Positions 7,699 to 16,861 of a DNA stretch of 64,000 nt are shown here, piece by piece. Both the position numbers and the translations under genes were made by a program. Source of the DNA: Thermoguttaceae bacterium (GTDB taxonomy: Bacteria; Planctomycetota; Planctomycetia; Pirellulales; Thermoguttaceae); contig JAFQXE010000038.1 of the NCBI GenBank assembly GCA_017407125.1, forward strand, positions 62,001-126,000. The letters are read 5' to 3'. The notes beneath the pieces are model-generated. The model saw nothing but the letters and a program-made list of their open reading frames with translations, searched no databases and was not told the DNA's origin. How positions within the stretch are numbered: the stretch's first letter is position 1; the number at the start of each line of letters is the position of its first letter.

Positions 7699-10600
7699 CT
7701 AATTCTTGTTACGTTTTCGCCAGTACAGCAAACCGGCGGCGCCGAGAATCAGCAGCGCCCACGTCGACGGTTCCGGAACGGTCTTGCTCATGCTGAAGTT
7801 GTCGAACACGCCGAAGTAATCCCAGCTGTTGGCGCTGGACGACAGCAGACCAATCAAGTCCGTTGTACTAAAGACGCTTCCAATCAGGTCGGAATAGTCG
7901 GCGGTTGAACCGGAGAGAGAAACATCAGCCAGAGTCGCCATCAGTTTGCCGTCTTCCTGGAAGAAGTCCAGATTCATCGTCAGCGTATACCATTCGTTTT
8001 TATCAAAGGAACCGCCAAAGGCAATCGGGTTAGTATAAGTTAAACCGTTGTCTTGCGAATTATCATAATAGTACAGTCCGCCATTGGGAGAAACAACAAT
8101 GCCGGAAAATCCTCGACCAATTTCTCCAGCGTCCGTTCCATAATCAACGTCATAAAAGCCCAGCCCCAAACCGCGGGCAATCTGATATTCGCCGCCAGTC
8201 AAGGATCCCATTTTCAGGTCAACGGACAACTGCATTGAATTAACTTCCCCCTTGTCCCAGTCTGCCGCAATGCCGGAATTGGCGCTCGTTTTGGCTTGGT
8301 TATCGATAATCGTAAACCGCGGTTCGCCAGAGCGAGAACCGTTGATATTCCAATTGCCATTGCCCATACCGCGATTCAGCCAGACGTTGTCGGCTGACTT
8401 CGTATCGATAATATCCATTGTCGTACCGGGAATAACAGTTCCGTTTTCTCCACGGAACGACGTTGCCGCTGCCAAATCGGGACCAGCGGCTTCAATGTAG
8501 TCCGCCTTGTACTGTTCAAACTTCTGATTCCACAGTTCAGGCGTTGCCGTTTCACGAACGATAAGCTGAACATTGTCTACGTAAGAAAACTTTCCGGTTG
8601 TACTGCTGGAACTGGCAAAACCGATCAAGTCGGTCGTGTTGAATACTTTTCCAACAAGAGCAGAGTAGTCAGCGCTGGAACCGATAACGTGTACGTCGAG
8701 GATTTTGGCTTTCAGACCGTCGTCGAGCAACTCCAGATCCATGGAAACGTTTGTCCAGGCGTCCGGTTTCCACGCTCCGCCGCCGTTGGCTTTATCCGTT
8801 CCCCATGGAACGGCTACAGCATGACCGCTGCTCTGAGCGTCAGACTTATCCAAATAGAACAAGTCTCCGTTAGGATTTAAAACCAAACCGGCAAAGCCAA
8901 AATCAACTCCGGAACCGACGCCGCCTGCCTTGAAATCGAAAAAGCCTAATCCAACGCCGCGCCCTGCATTATAACCGCCGGGAGCCGCTTCTGTGGTTAA
9001 AGTTCCAGGCATGAGGTCGGCGCTAAGCGTAATTTTACTGGCGCCGAAGTTTGTGCCTTCGATTTGATCCGCAGTCGCGGTTGCTTTCGTTCCTGTAAAT
9101 TTATAGTCGATAGCCGCGCCGTTGTTATAGTTCATTTTAGCGTCATACTGATCGAAAGTTGACACCTGGTTAAACCCTCTTTCGACTAACGATTTACTCG
9201 CCAGCTGACCTTTAGCGACTTCAGGCTTCGAACCAACAATATCAGAACCATCGTTTTTATTGAACCGAATTTGCAGTGGGATATTGTATTCCTGTTCCGC
9301 CGGGCTGACAAATCGGTTGGCAACGGCTGACAGGTGGAACGTATCAGTGTTTCTATTGTCAAATTGAATATTGATTACGCCGGAATCGTCTGCTGTGCCA
9401 GTATAGCTGACAAGAAGACCGCCGCCGTTGCCGTTTGCCATGTCAACAACATTAATAAGCGGAGACGTTTCCCCGTTAATCGTCATATAGCCAGTACGAG
9501 TAGAAGTCCCGTACGATCTAAAGTAGACCATCGTTTCGTAGGTCGCGCCCGGCTCCAAACCGTTGAGCGTAATTCTGTCCATTGAGCAGGTCGTCCATTC
9601 TGCCAAATTTTTAGAATTATCGTCTTTATAAAGCCCACCGTTAAATCCGTCTTTATGATTGCCGCTTCCGACAACGGAAACGCCGCCGGTAAGATACTGC
9701 TGAGAAATCGGAGAACTGTTACTTGAACCGGAAGCCTGAACGCCAGTAAAATTAAGCGTTTCACCGGAAGCTATCACCATGGGACGAGTTGTACTTGGGG
9801 TATCGCCCAGGCTGATGGCGTGAGAATAATCAGAGGCTTTTCCGTCCAAATAAGCCGTCGCTTGAGAATTCCAGCGGTTTGCCTGCCAGCCGTTGACAGT
9901 CGGGTCGTGCTTGGTTCCGGTAATCGTCGGGGCGACGTATTCGCTGGCCTTGACAATCTGAACGTTGTCTAAAAGCAGCGTACGGTCTGTACCGCCGTCT
10001 GCGTCTGAATAAAGAACGCCGTTAAACCCGAGAGTCGTAGTATAGGGGGCATCGCCCGACTGTGACGTAAACCGATACTCGTTATACGTAAAAATGTTTT
10101 TGTCAAACTGGTTGACGCGCAACGGAGCGTCATAGACGGTTTTTCCGTCAACTGTAGCTTGATAATATGGATTTCGAGAACTGGTTCGGGAGCTGGTGTA
10201 ATACGAAAGAACGTATTCCGTATCCGGTTCCAGAGTAATTTCCTGGCTGAGGCTTCCAGCGTTTTGAATATAAAGCGCTTGCGTACTGCCTTCCGGAAGG
10301 TAAGACATCTGACCAGTTTTGATAAAGTCGCCGCAGCGCTGAACTGTTCTGCTAAGATCTCCCCATTCCGGAGCCATGCCGATTGAAGAGTTGTAAGCGT
10401 GATTCCAGTCTGTAATGGCGTGATGCTTTTGGACGTAGCCGTGGGTGTCGCCCCCGCTGGCGAACGTGTCTTTCTCGAATCCGCCGTTTTTAACAATTTC
10501 AGTCGAAACCGGAATGTCAGTCGGGTTCAAAGTCGCCTCTTTGAGCGAAACGCCGTAAAGGTGCCATGAGTTGCCGCTATTGATGCCTCTGTCTGTGACT

Positions 10601-11280
10601 TTAAACGTTCCGTCTGACGGAGCGGTAAACGTGTATTCCAGCAAATACGGCGTGCCAGCGTTCAAATTCGGCCAGTAGATCGCAGGATTGTCTTCCGACA
10701 TCATGTACCCGGTATACAGGGTTTTGTTCGCGTCGAACGTTTCGACAAACGAATCTGCGCCGCTGCCTGCGCCGCCAGACTGGAACGTATAGCTGTGCTT
10801 GCGGTTGTCGGACGCGCCCCAAACTCTGCCGTAAACGGTATACGTATAGTCTTTACCAGGCGTTAAGCCGGTAAATGACATATCGATCGTACCGTCAACA
10901 GCCTGACCGTCGTTAAAAATCATGCCTTTCATAACCTCGGCAAGTTGTCCAGAGCCAACGTTGGAGCTGTTGCCGGCATGATACAAAATATTACCGGATG
11001 AATTGCTGCCGTAGGTCATAGTAACGCCGTTAGCTGTGTACGTGTTCGTTGTAACAGTCGTAAACGGCACGCCATTGACGTTGTAAACCGTCCCGCTGTT
11101 TTGATTCCAGAAGTTGACAGCCATCACGTACGTTGACGTATTGTCAATGTCGGAGTCGCCGGAAACAGCGCGCATATTGAGCGTAGGAACCTTGACCATG
11201 TCTGCCTGAACGGACTGGAATAACGCTGACGCCGCCAACGTCAAAACACAAAGCGAAACGATTGTAAGCAATCTTTTCAT
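7699..11280 (-). CDS. Large secreted PEP-CTERM protein
   Basis: This 1193-residue protein has an N-terminal signal peptide (MKRLLTIVSLCVLTLAASAL, ending near SVQA) and a C-terminal sorting signal: VPEPSTWALLILGAAGLLYW followed by RKRNKN. PEP-CTERM tails are recognised by an exosortase, which is not encoded in this window. The body is Asn/Gly/Thr-rich and probably beta-sandwich. Near residue 260 the phrase EIVKNGGFEKDTF resembles the start of carbohydrate-binding-like surface modules. Two C-terminal segments are internal copies of each other: ADYSALVGKVFNTTDLIG and ADYSDLIGSVFSTTDLIG, each ending a lectin-like unit of about 200 residues. A role in surface attachment or polysaccharide binding is an inference. 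A good promoter lies 52 bases upstream of the start. Confidence 0.75.
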   Translation of the reverse strand: MKRLLTIVSLCVLTLAASALFQSVQADMVKVPTLNMRAVSGDSDIDNTSTYVMAVNFWNQNSGTVYNVNGVPFTTVTTNTYTANGVTMTYGSNSSGNILYHAGNSSNVGSGQLAEVMKGMIFNDGQAVDGTIDMSFTGLTPGKDYTYTVYGRVWGASDNRKHSYTFQSGGAGSGADSFVETFDANKTLYTGYMMSEDNPAIYWPNLNAGTPYLLEYTFTAPSDGTFKVTDRGINSGNSWHLYGVSLKEATLNPTDIPVSTEIVKNGGFEKDTFASGGDTHGYVQKHHAITDWNHAYNSSIGMAPEWGDLSRTVQRCGDFIKTGQMSYLPEGSTQALYIQNAGSLSQEITLEPDTEYVLSYYTSSRTSSRNPYYQATVDGKTVYDAPLRVNQFDKNIFTYNEYRFTSQSGDAPYTTTLGFNGVLYSDADGGTDRTLLLDNVQIVKASEYVAPTITGTKHDPTVNGWQANRWNSQATAYLDGKASDYSHAISLGDTPSTTRPMVIASGETLNFTGVQASGSSNSSPISQQYLTGGVSVVGSGNHKDGFNGGLYKDDNSKNLAEWTTCSMDRITLNGLEPGATYETMVYFRSYGTSTRTGYMTINGETSPLINVVDMANGNGGGLLVSYTGTADDSGVINIQFDNRNTDTFHLSAVANRFVSPAEQEYNIPLQIRFNKNDGSDIVGSKPEVAKGQLASKSLVERGFNQVSTFDQYDAKMNYNNGAAIDYKFTGTKATATADQIEGTNFGASKITLSADLMPGTLTTEAAPGGYNAGRGVGLGFFDFKAGGVGSGVDFGFAGLVLNPNGDLFYLDKSDAQSSGHAVAVPWGTDKANGGGAWKPDAWTNVSMDLELLDDGLKAKILDVHVIGSSADYSALVGKVFNTTDLIGFASSSSTTGKFSYVDNVQLIVRETATPELWNQKFEQYKADYIEAAGPDLAAATSFRGENGTVIPGTTMDIIDTKSADNVWLNRGMGNGNWNINGSRSGEPRFTIIDNQAKTSANSGIAADWDKGEVNSMQLSVDLKMGSLTGGEYQIARGLGLGFYDVDYGTDAGEIGRGFSGIVVSPNGGLYYYDNSQDNGLTYTNPIAFGGSFDKNEWYTLTMNLDFFQEDGKLMATLADVSLSGSTADYSDLIGSVFSTTDLIGLLSSSANSWDYFGVFDNFSMSKTVPEPSTWALLILGAAGLLYWRKRNKN

Positions 11281-11331
11281 AATAGGGTATGTGGTTAGTA
11301 TACAGTAATTTTAAATTTATTCGTATGATAT

Positions 11332-11360
11332 ATTATACACTGAAATTTTCAGAATTGCAA
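11332..11360 (-). promoter_or_regulatory. Sigma-70-type promoter with operator-like palindrome
   Basis: Read on the minus strand, TTGCAA and TATAAT are separated by 17 bases, upstream of the PEP-CTERM gene that starts at 11280. The spacer contains the inverted repeat CTGAAA-N-TTTCAG, a plausible repressor site. Confidence 0.6.
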
Positions 11361-11532
11361 TATTTTTTGAAAAATTTTTGGGGATTTTCGATAAGAGTCG
11401 TATTACACAGATATATCTATTATTATTGTATATATAGAATTGGTATTGGAGAATTCCATTTTTGGGGAGAAGTCTTGCATTGGATTTGAGAATTTGGTAT
11501 AATAGAGAAAAGCTGGCGCTGTATATCCCCTG

Positions 11533-11692
11533 TTTCGGAGTGCGGGAGCATAGCTCCCGCTTTCGTACTTGACGGCTAAGCCGTCAAGAAGTGGTTTCTG
11601 CTTTTCTTAGCAAGCTGCGCTTGCCGGTGAAAGCAATTCTATGTAGAAGAAAAAGCGAGAGTTACGCTTCGCTCCCCTCTCGCACTCCGAAA
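11533..11692. repeat. Palindromic dispersed element, family A copy 2
   Basis: It has the same ends as copy 1 (TTTCGGAGTGCGGGAG and CTCTCGCACTCCGAAA) and the same internal hairpins (GGGAGCATAGCTCCC, CTTGACGGCTAAGCCGTCAAG). It ends 22 bases before the sulfatase start. Apart from this element and the promoter at 11332-11360, the spacer 11281-11714 is AT-rich and shows no gene. Confidence 0.75.
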
Positions 11693-11714
11693 GATTTACC
11701 CATTTTATCAAACT

Positions 11715-13127
11715 ATGAATATTTCCCTTTTTAAAACCCTTGCCGCCTTATCCCTTTTAGCCGTCTTACTGACTCCCGCGTTTGCTGACGAATCCAGTTC
11801 CCCGGCGGCGGGAGCGCGGCAGCCCAATATCGTCTTTATTATGGCGGACGACCTCGGGTACGGGGACGTGAGCTGCTACGGGCAGAAGAAGTTCTCTACG
11901 CCGCGAATCGACTCGCTGGCTCAACAGGGCATGAAGTTTACTCAGATGTACGCAGGGACGACCGTCTGCGCGCCGTCCCGCTGCTGTCTGATGACAGGCG
12001 TTCATTCCGGACACGCCTATATCCGGGGCAACATGGCGGCTAAGCCGTTTGGGGATTCCCCGATTCCCGCTGACGCGGTAACGTTGACGCGAGTTCTGAA
12101 AGACGCCGGGTACTCCGTCGGCGTGTTTGGGAAATGGGGGCTTGGCGCGGTCGGGAACTGCGGCGACCCCAACAAACACGGCGTCGACCGGTTTTTCGGG
12201 TACTATTCCCAGTTGGAAGCCCATAACTATTACCCGCCCCGTCTGCACGACAACGGCTTTCAGATCGATCTTGACGGCAAGACGTATTCCCACGATTTAA
12301 TCGTTATCAAGGCGCTGGAGTTCATCCGCGCCAACAAGGACAAGCCGTTTTTCTGCTTTATGCCCGTTACGATTCCGCACGCCGCCATGCAGGTTCCGGA
12401 ACCGTACATGACCCCATGGCGCGAGAAGTTCCCGCAGTTTGAAAAAGTCCTGGGGCGTTACACGTACAAGACCGTCGTTCGCAACCCGGTCGCAGCGTTT
12501 CCCGCCATGGTAACGCGTCTGGACGACACGGTCGGGCAGGTTCTCGACCTGCTCAAAGAACTGGGCTTGGAAGAGGACACGATTGTCATTTTCACCAGCG
12601 ACAACGGACCTCATCACGAAGGCGGGCATCGACCGGACTTCTTCAATTCCTCCGGCGCCGTTCGCGGTCTGAAACGCGACCTGTACGACGGCGGAATTCG
12701 GGAGCCGTTTGTAATCCAATGGAAAGGCAAAATCCAGCCCGGCTCTGTTACAGAACACGTCGCCGCGTTTTGGGATATTCTTCCTACGTTTGCGGAACTC
12801 ACCGGGGCGAAAACGCCGGACAACCTCGACGGAATCAGCCTCGTCCCGACCCTGTTGGGCGACCCGGACTCGCAAAAGTCCCACGAGTACCTGTACTGGG
12901 AGTTCCACGAGATGGGCGGGAAACGCGCCATCCGATTCGGGGATTTTAAAGCGGTTCAAAACGACATGAACAAAAAGCCCCGCGGGAAAATCGAGATTTA
13001 CAATATCGTCAAAGACCCCAAAGAACTCAACAACCTCGCCGACGAACGCCCCGACCTGGTTCAGAAAGCCAGAAAGATACTCAATTCTGCCAGAACCAGT
13101 AATCCAATTTGGAACTGGGCCCCGTAG
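11715..13127 (+). CDS. Secreted arylsulfatase (formylglycine sulfatase)
   Basis: This 470-residue protein has a signal peptide ending AFA before DES (about residue 24). It carries the sulfatase signature C85-A-P-S-R with downstream LMTG; C85 would be converted to formylglycine, the catalytic nucleophile. D45 and D46 in MADDLGYGD are the usual calcium ligands, and SDNGPHHEGG near residue 295 holds further metal and active-site residues. Length and motif order fit the type I sulfatase family. It would cleave sulfate esters, probably from polysaccharides, in the periplasm or outside. Activation needs a formylglycine-generating enzyme. The SUMF1 protein at 20122 appears unsuitable because its domains lack one of the two active-site cysteines. 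The gene stands alone, with no adjacent transporter or glycoside hydrolase. Confidence 0.9.
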   Translation: MNISLFKTLAALSLLAVLLTPAFADESSSPAAGARQPNIVFIMADDLGYGDVSCYGQKKFSTPRIDSLAQQGMKFTQMYAGTTVCAPSRCCLMTGVHSGHAYIRGNMAAKPFGDSPIPADAVTLTRVLKDAGYSVGVFGKWGLGAVGNCGDPNKHGVDRFFGYYSQLEAHNYYPPRLHDNGFQIDLDGKTYSHDLIVIKALEFIRANKDKPFFCFMPVTIPHAAMQVPEPYMTPWREKFPQFEKVLGRYTYKTVVRNPVAAFPAMVTRLDDTVGQVLDLLKELGLEEDTIVIFTSDNGPHHEGGHRPDFFNSSGAVRGLKRDLYDGGIREPFVIQWKGKIQPGSVTEHVAAFWDILPTFAELTGAKTPDNLDGISLVPTLLGDPDSQKSHEYLYWEFHEMGGKRAIRFGDFKAVQNDMNKKPRGKIEIYNIVKDPKELNNLADERPDLVQKARKILNSARTSNPIWNWAP

Positions 13128-13136
13128 CGGGGCTCC

Positions 13137-13189
13137 TAATCCGCGCTACCGCGCGCCTGCCAATAACCGCTCCCGTTGGTCGCTTGCCA
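13137..13189. repeat. Dispersed repeat, copy 1 of 3
   Basis: A stretch of about 50 bases running from AATCCGCGCTACCGCGCG to CCCGTTGGTCGCTTGC. Near-identical versions occur at about 39714-39764 (same orientation) and at about 50771-50823 (inverted). It contains the hairpin CGCGCTACCGCGCG and follows the sulfatase stop after the hairpin GCCCCGTAGCGGGGC (13120-13134), which could help end transcription. Confidence 0.65.
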
Positions 13190-13247
13190 AGTTCGACCTA
13201 ACAAAGCCTAATGACAAAATTGTAATTTACTAACCTAGATACCTAAA

Positions 13248-14411
13248 ATGTCCCACTCCCTATTCCCTATTCCCTACTCCCTTACAGCCGTTTTCCTGCT
13301 CCTCACGTCGTTCTCCTTCGCCATGGATATCGTTACAGTCAAGACGGACGACAGCGAGAAAACCATCGAGGGCGAGATTATCGTCAACGCCAAAGACGGC
13401 GGGATTGTCATTCGCGACGCGATGAACTTTCTCCACCCGATAACGCCGGACAACATCGTCAGCAAGACGTCCGACGACCGACCGTTTGCGTACTCTACAG
13501 CGCCGGAAATCAAGGAGAAAATGTTGAAGGAGCTGCCGTCCGGGTTCAAGGTTTTCGAGTCGAAACATTACCTGATTTTCTACGAAACGTCCGAGGCGTT
13601 CGCCCGATGGACGGCGCAGCTTTTTGAGAATCTGCATAACGTCTTTTATAACTTCTGGACGTCTAACGGCATGAAGCTGTCTGAACCGTCTACGCCGCTG
13701 ATTGCAATTATTTTTGCCGACAGCAAAGAGTACGTCCGATTCTGCAAAGACGAGTTGGGCGACGCCGGCGATGCGATTATCGGATACTACAGCATGCAGT
13801 CCAACCGCGTCAATCTTTTCGACCTGACCGGCGCGGACTACATGAATCAGCGAGCGTCGAGCCGGGTTTCGGAGGCGGCGAAGATTCGCAACCTGCTGGC
13901 TCAGCCCGACTCCGCGCGAATGGTCGCGACTATCGTTCACGAAGCGACGCATCAGCTGGCGTACAATTCCGGAATGCAGGTTCGTTATGCCGACATGCCG
14001 CGCTGGCTGTCCGAGGGCATCGCCATGTACTTCGAAACGCCCAATCTGAAAATGTCCTCCGGCTGGGGTTCTTTAGGAAAAGACAACCCATCCCGACTGC
14101 GTCTTATCAAACAGCGTCTGCCGCGGCGGAACCCGGAAGCTATCAAAATGATGATTACCGACGACGCCCTGTTTACCAATCTGGAAATTGCCGATGAAGC
14201 CTATGCCGAGGCGTGGGGGCTGACCTGGCTGCTGATCAAACGGAACCCGAAAAAGTTCGTTGAGTACCTAAAGATTATGAGCGAGAAAACGCCCTTCGTC
14301 TGGGACTCGTCCGAAGAACGAATGGAAGAGTTCGAGAAATGCTTCGGCAGCTGGGTGGAAATCAACCGGGCATTCGTCAGCGTCATGAAAAGCAAACGCA
14401 TTCCGAGATAA
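13248..14411 (+). CDS. DUF1570-type secreted metallopeptidase-like protein
   Basis: This 387-residue protein contains the zinc-binding motif H231-E-A-T-H235 in IVHEATHQLAYNSG and a downstream WLSEGIAMYFE that supplies the probable third ligand. This arrangement matches the planctomycete DUF1570 family, which resembles gluzincin-type peptidases. Activity is unproven. The N-terminus (MSHSLFPIPYSLTAVFLLLT, ending SFAMD) serves as a signal peptide. Its first part is encoded by a heptanucleotide array (CCCTATT/CCCTACT units, 13252-13280) of the kind seen in nearby spacers. A shorter start at the ATG of MDIVTVK (13323) would remove the export signal and is less likely. It ends 10 bases from the convergent menA-like gene. 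Confidence 0.75.
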   Translation: MSHSLFPIPYSLTAVFLLLTSFSFAMDIVTVKTDDSEKTIEGEIIVNAKDGGIVIRDAMNFLHPITPDNIVSKTSDDRPFAYSTAPEIKEKMLKELPSGFKVFESKHYLIFYETSEAFARWTAQLFENLHNVFYNFWTSNGMKLSEPSTPLIAIIFADSKEYVRFCKDELGDAGDAIIGYYSMQSNRVNLFDLTGADYMNQRASSRVSEAAKIRNLLAQPDSARMVATIVHEATHQLAYNSGMQVRYADMPRWLSEGIAMYFETPNLKMSSGWGSLGKDNPSRLRLIKQRLPRRNPEAIKMMITDDALFTNLEIADEAYAEAWGLTWLLIKRNPKKFVEYLKIMSEKTPFVWDSSEERMEEFEKCFGSWVEINRAFVSVMKSKRIPR

Positions 14412-14421
14412 CGGCGCGGTT

Positions 14422-15330
14422 CTATTGCATAACTTTGTCCGCAAAAATAGCGATTACGTAAAACGTTGTCATGACCAGATTGACGGTTAGAATCTGTCCC
14501 ATGGCGGCGATTCGGGAGTTGAGAATCAGCGGGTTGCTCAACAGAGCGCGAAGCGGCGGATAGGACGCGATCAAATAGACCGGCAGGATTATCCATCCGG
14601 CAGGGAAGAAGACGGCGACGATTGTTACAATGGACGCAATCCAGAGGTAAACGAACAGATGGTACGTCCGCCTCGCCCAAACTCGCCCGACAATAGCGGA
14701 GAACGTTTTTCTGTTGGCTTGAATGTCTTTCTCGATGTCGCACGTGTTGTTGGTGCACATAATCAAGCCGATTCCCAAAATCAGCGGAATGGAATACAGC
14801 AGAGGCATCCAGGAAAATTTACCGGTCAAAACGGTGGAACTTGCCAGAGTTATCAGTCCGCCCATGACAAAGCCGCTTGTCAGTTCTCCCAACGGCAGAT
14901 AGGAAATCGGCTTCTTCCCAACGCTGTACAGACAAACCGTTACCGCGCCGATTGCGCCGATAACCAGCGGAATCCAGCCTGCCTTCCAAACGACGTACGC
15001 GCCCAACCCGCCCGCCGTCGCCATGAGCAGAAAGAAAAGCGTCAACGCCGCCGCCGGACTGACGCCCCGATAGACCATCGCGGAGTCCTCTTTATCCGGC
15101 TGATTGTCTGCTGTGTCCGCGCCTCGAACGAAATCGGCATAGTCGTTAATCACGTTCGCCGACGACTGCATCAAAATGGAAATCGCCAGCAAGACGAAAA
15201 ACATCAAGGGCGAGAAATTCTCCGGGCAATCATGCATCGTCAGCGCCCCTGCCAGTAAAACCGGCAAGACAGACGCCGGCCACGTATGCGGCGCAAGAAG
15301 TTCGACAGCAGCGGTAGGCGTTAGAGGCAT
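14422..15330 (-). CDS. menA: 1,4-dihydroxy-2-naphthoate polyprenyltransferase (UbiA family)
   Basis: This 302-residue membrane protein belongs to the UbiA prenyltransferase superfamily. The first aspartate-rich motif is N62-D63-Y-A-D66 with D72 downstream. The second is N194-N195 followed by D198 and D202 in NNTCDIEKDIQANRKTFSA, a pattern typical of MenA (compare NNxRDxExDxxxGKxT). About eight or nine hydrophobic segments are visible. MenA attaches the polyprenyl tail to dihydroxynaphthoate in menaquinone synthesis at the cytoplasmic membrane. Other UbiA members such as 4-hydroxybenzoate transferases remain possible, but the NN pair favours MenA. No other menaquinone gene is near. Confidence 0.8.
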   Translation of the reverse strand: MPLTPTAAVELLAPHTWPASVLPVLLAGALTMHDCPENFSPLMFFVLLAISILMQSSANVINDYADFVRGADTADNQPDKEDSAMVYRGVSPAAALTLFFLLMATAGGLGAYVVWKAGWIPLVIGAIGAVTVCLYSVGKKPISYLPLGELTSGFVMGGLITLASSTVLTGKFSWMPLLYSIPLILGIGLIMCTNNTCDIEKDIQANRKTFSAIVGRVWARRTYHLFVYLWIASIVTIVAVFFPAGWIILPVYLIASYPPLRALLSNPLILNSRIAAMGQILTVNLVMTTFYVIAIFADKVMQ

Positions 15331-15344
15331 TTCGTATAGGCGAT

Positions 15345-15540
15345 TGATTGGAAGGCGGTAATGGAGCGAAAAAATATAGGCGAGCCACGGGTGTTAACCC
15401 GTGGGTGTGAGCGAAGCGAACGAAATCGCCGAAGGCGAACCAATTATTGAAATAGTTGCGCGAAGCGCATCCGCTAGAACCGCGTAGCGGTTCAATATCA
15501 GTAGCCGTGGGTTTTAACCCACGGGGGCAAATAATGAAAA
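15345..15540. repeat. Composite palindromic repeat (families F and C)
   Basis: It starts with GGAAGGCGGTAATGGAGCG, the end sequence of the family F element at 16862. It then holds two 20-base near-palindromes: CCACGGGTGTTAACCCGTGG (15385-15404) and CCGTGGGTTTTAACCCACGG (15505-15524). Between them are smaller hairpins such as TTCGCCGAAGGCGAA-like and ACCGCGTAGCGGT. The block 15385-15420 recurs almost exactly at 42346-42381. No gene is seen between 15331 and 15783. Confidence 0.65.
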
Positions 15541-15565
15541 CGTTCCCTCCTTATCGCTGCAGTAT

Positions 15566-15606
15566 CTTTTCTCTTGCCCTCCCTTTATGGGAGGGCAAGA
15601 GAAAAG
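15566..15606. repeat. Perfect long hairpin, family D copy 1
   Basis: Two 18-base arms (CTTTTCTCTTGCCCTCCC and its exact complement) flank a 5-base loop. Structurally related hairpins lie at 42606-42654 and 50371-50413. All three start with a pyrimidine-rich arm of the CCTTTTC..CCCTCC type and occur near family C palindromes. Confidence 0.8.
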
Positions 15607-15668
15607 CGTATTAGGCGATAATAAAAATATTGGTCTGTTTTTTCTTTTTTGTTTTTTTATTACGTTGT

Positions 15669-15740
15669 CCGTGGGTTAAAACCCACGGCTATTAAAAGTC
15701 AACCGCTAACGCGGTTCGAGAGGAACGCTGTCGCGTCTGA
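15669..15740. repeat. Dispersed repeat family C
   Basis: Palindrome CCGTGGGTTAAAACCCACGG, followed by CTATTAAAAG, the hairpin ACCGCTAACGCGGT and a GAACGCT..CGCGTC tail. The same order of parts occurs at 26014-26081, 45885-45952 and 50450-50519, and inverted at 53492-53561. It is followed by a heptamer array (15748-15779, AACTCGC units). Confidence 0.75.
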
Positions 15741-15783
15741 ATTTATTCTCGCAACTCGCAACTCGCTACTCGCAACTCAAATA

Positions 15784-16833
15784 TCACTTGATCTCGTTAT
15801 AGCATCCCAAAACTCGGTAGGAGTCGCAGAGCTTTTCGACCTGTTCCATGACTTTCGCAACGGGGGCGTCGTTGACGTTGGCGTCTACGTCGACGTAAAA
15901 GACGTAGTCGCCCGTCGAGTCGAGAACGGAATCGATGTGACTGAGGTTGATTTTGCTGTCGGCAAAGAGGTTCATGATCGCCGCCAGGGCGCCGGGTTCA
16001 TTCTTCACGAAGAATGAAATCGAGGTCTTGTTTCCACCGTCAGATTTCGGTTCGCTGCCCACGACCAGGAATCGGGTTGCCGCGTGCGGGTTGTCGCCGA
16101 CGTTGTGACGCGCCACTTCCAGATTGTAATACTTCGCCGCCAGTTCGCCGGCAATAACCGCTGTACCGTCCGGCTGATTTTCCGCCAGCCATTGAGCCGC
16201 GCCGGCGGTGTCGAAATACTCAATCGCGTCGAGGTTGTTTTGATGAATAAAGCTCTTGCATTCCGCCAGCGCCATGGGGTGAGAATAAACGCGGCGAAGC
16301 TGGGTCAGCGGCGCTCTGGGCACGACCAGCAGACATTCCTCAACCGGGATGCTGATCGCCCCGACAATGTGAAGCTTGGACTGGTTGAGCAACGCAGTGA
16401 TGTGGTTCTGACGTCCGACAATCGTGTTCTCGATGGGCAGCATGCCGAAGTCGTAAACGCCCTGCTCTATTCCTTCGATAACGTCTGAATTGGTAGCGCA
16501 CGGAATCGGAGCGAGGTTCTTGTTCCATTCCCGACAGGCGACTTCCGTAAACGCGCCGTGTTCGCCCTGAAACGCAATCAACGGACGGGCTTCCGCCTGA
16601 ACGCGCCGGGATTCGGTAAAGATGGTTTGATAAATCGCCTCGATAACTTCGCTGGAAAGCAGCGACCGTTCGCGTTCCATGAGGCTGTTGACAATCGCCT
16701 GTTCGCGTTCCGGAGAGAGGATTTTCTTTTTGAATTTCAAGGTCAATCGACCCCATTCAATTCGACGCTGCAAGGCGCGGAGAATAGAGTTGTCGATTCG
16801 GTCAATTTCACGGCGTATTTTATTGAGATCCAT
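15784..16833 (-). CDS. pheA: Bifunctional chorismate mutase/prephenate dehydratase (P-protein)
   Basis: The ATG at 16833 is chosen because the open frame upstream of it runs into a dispersed repeat; the protein is then 349 residues, normal for the family. Residues 1-85 form an AroQ-type chorismate mutase domain (MDLNKIRREIDRIDNSILR). Residues 86-262 are the prephenate dehydratase domain, with IENTIVG at 134-140 and the catalytic-site T253-R254-F255. An ACT domain for phenylalanine feedback follows (about 270-349, with NEPGALAAIMNLFADSKINL). The enzyme turns chorismate into phenylpyruvate for phenylalanine synthesis in the cytosol. Feedback inhibition by phenylalanine is expected from the ACT domain but not shown. 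No other aromatic pathway gene is adjacent. Confidence 0.92.
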   Translation of the reverse strand: MDLNKIRREIDRIDNSILRALQRRIEWGRLTLKFKKKILSPEREQAIVNSLMERERSLLSSEVIEAIYQTIFTESRRVQAEARPLIAFQGEHGAFTEVACREWNKNLAPIPCATNSDVIEGIEQGVYDFGMLPIENTIVGRQNHITALLNQSKLHIVGAISIPVEECLLVVPRAPLTQLRRVYSHPMALAECKSFIHQNNLDAIEYFDTAGAAQWLAENQPDGTAVIAGELAAKYYNLEVARHNVGDNPHAATRFLVVGSEPKSDGGNKTSISFFVKNEPGALAAIMNLFADSKINLSHIDSVLDSTGDYVFYVDVDANVNDAPVAKVMEQVEKLCDSYRVLGCYNEIK

Positions 16834-16861
16834 GGTGGGTGTTGGGGGAGGAAGTGGATGA

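Noticed and set aside
15700-15720. GGTTCGAG resembling a tRNA T-arm
   Set aside because: It is part of the family C repeat (GCGGTTC), with no acceptor, D or anticodon arm around it. No tRNA was seen anywhere in the window.
15345-15740. Possible CRISPR array in the palindrome-rich spacers
   Set aside because: The repeats are palindromic, differ in sequence, and are not separated by spacers of constant length. No cas gene is present.
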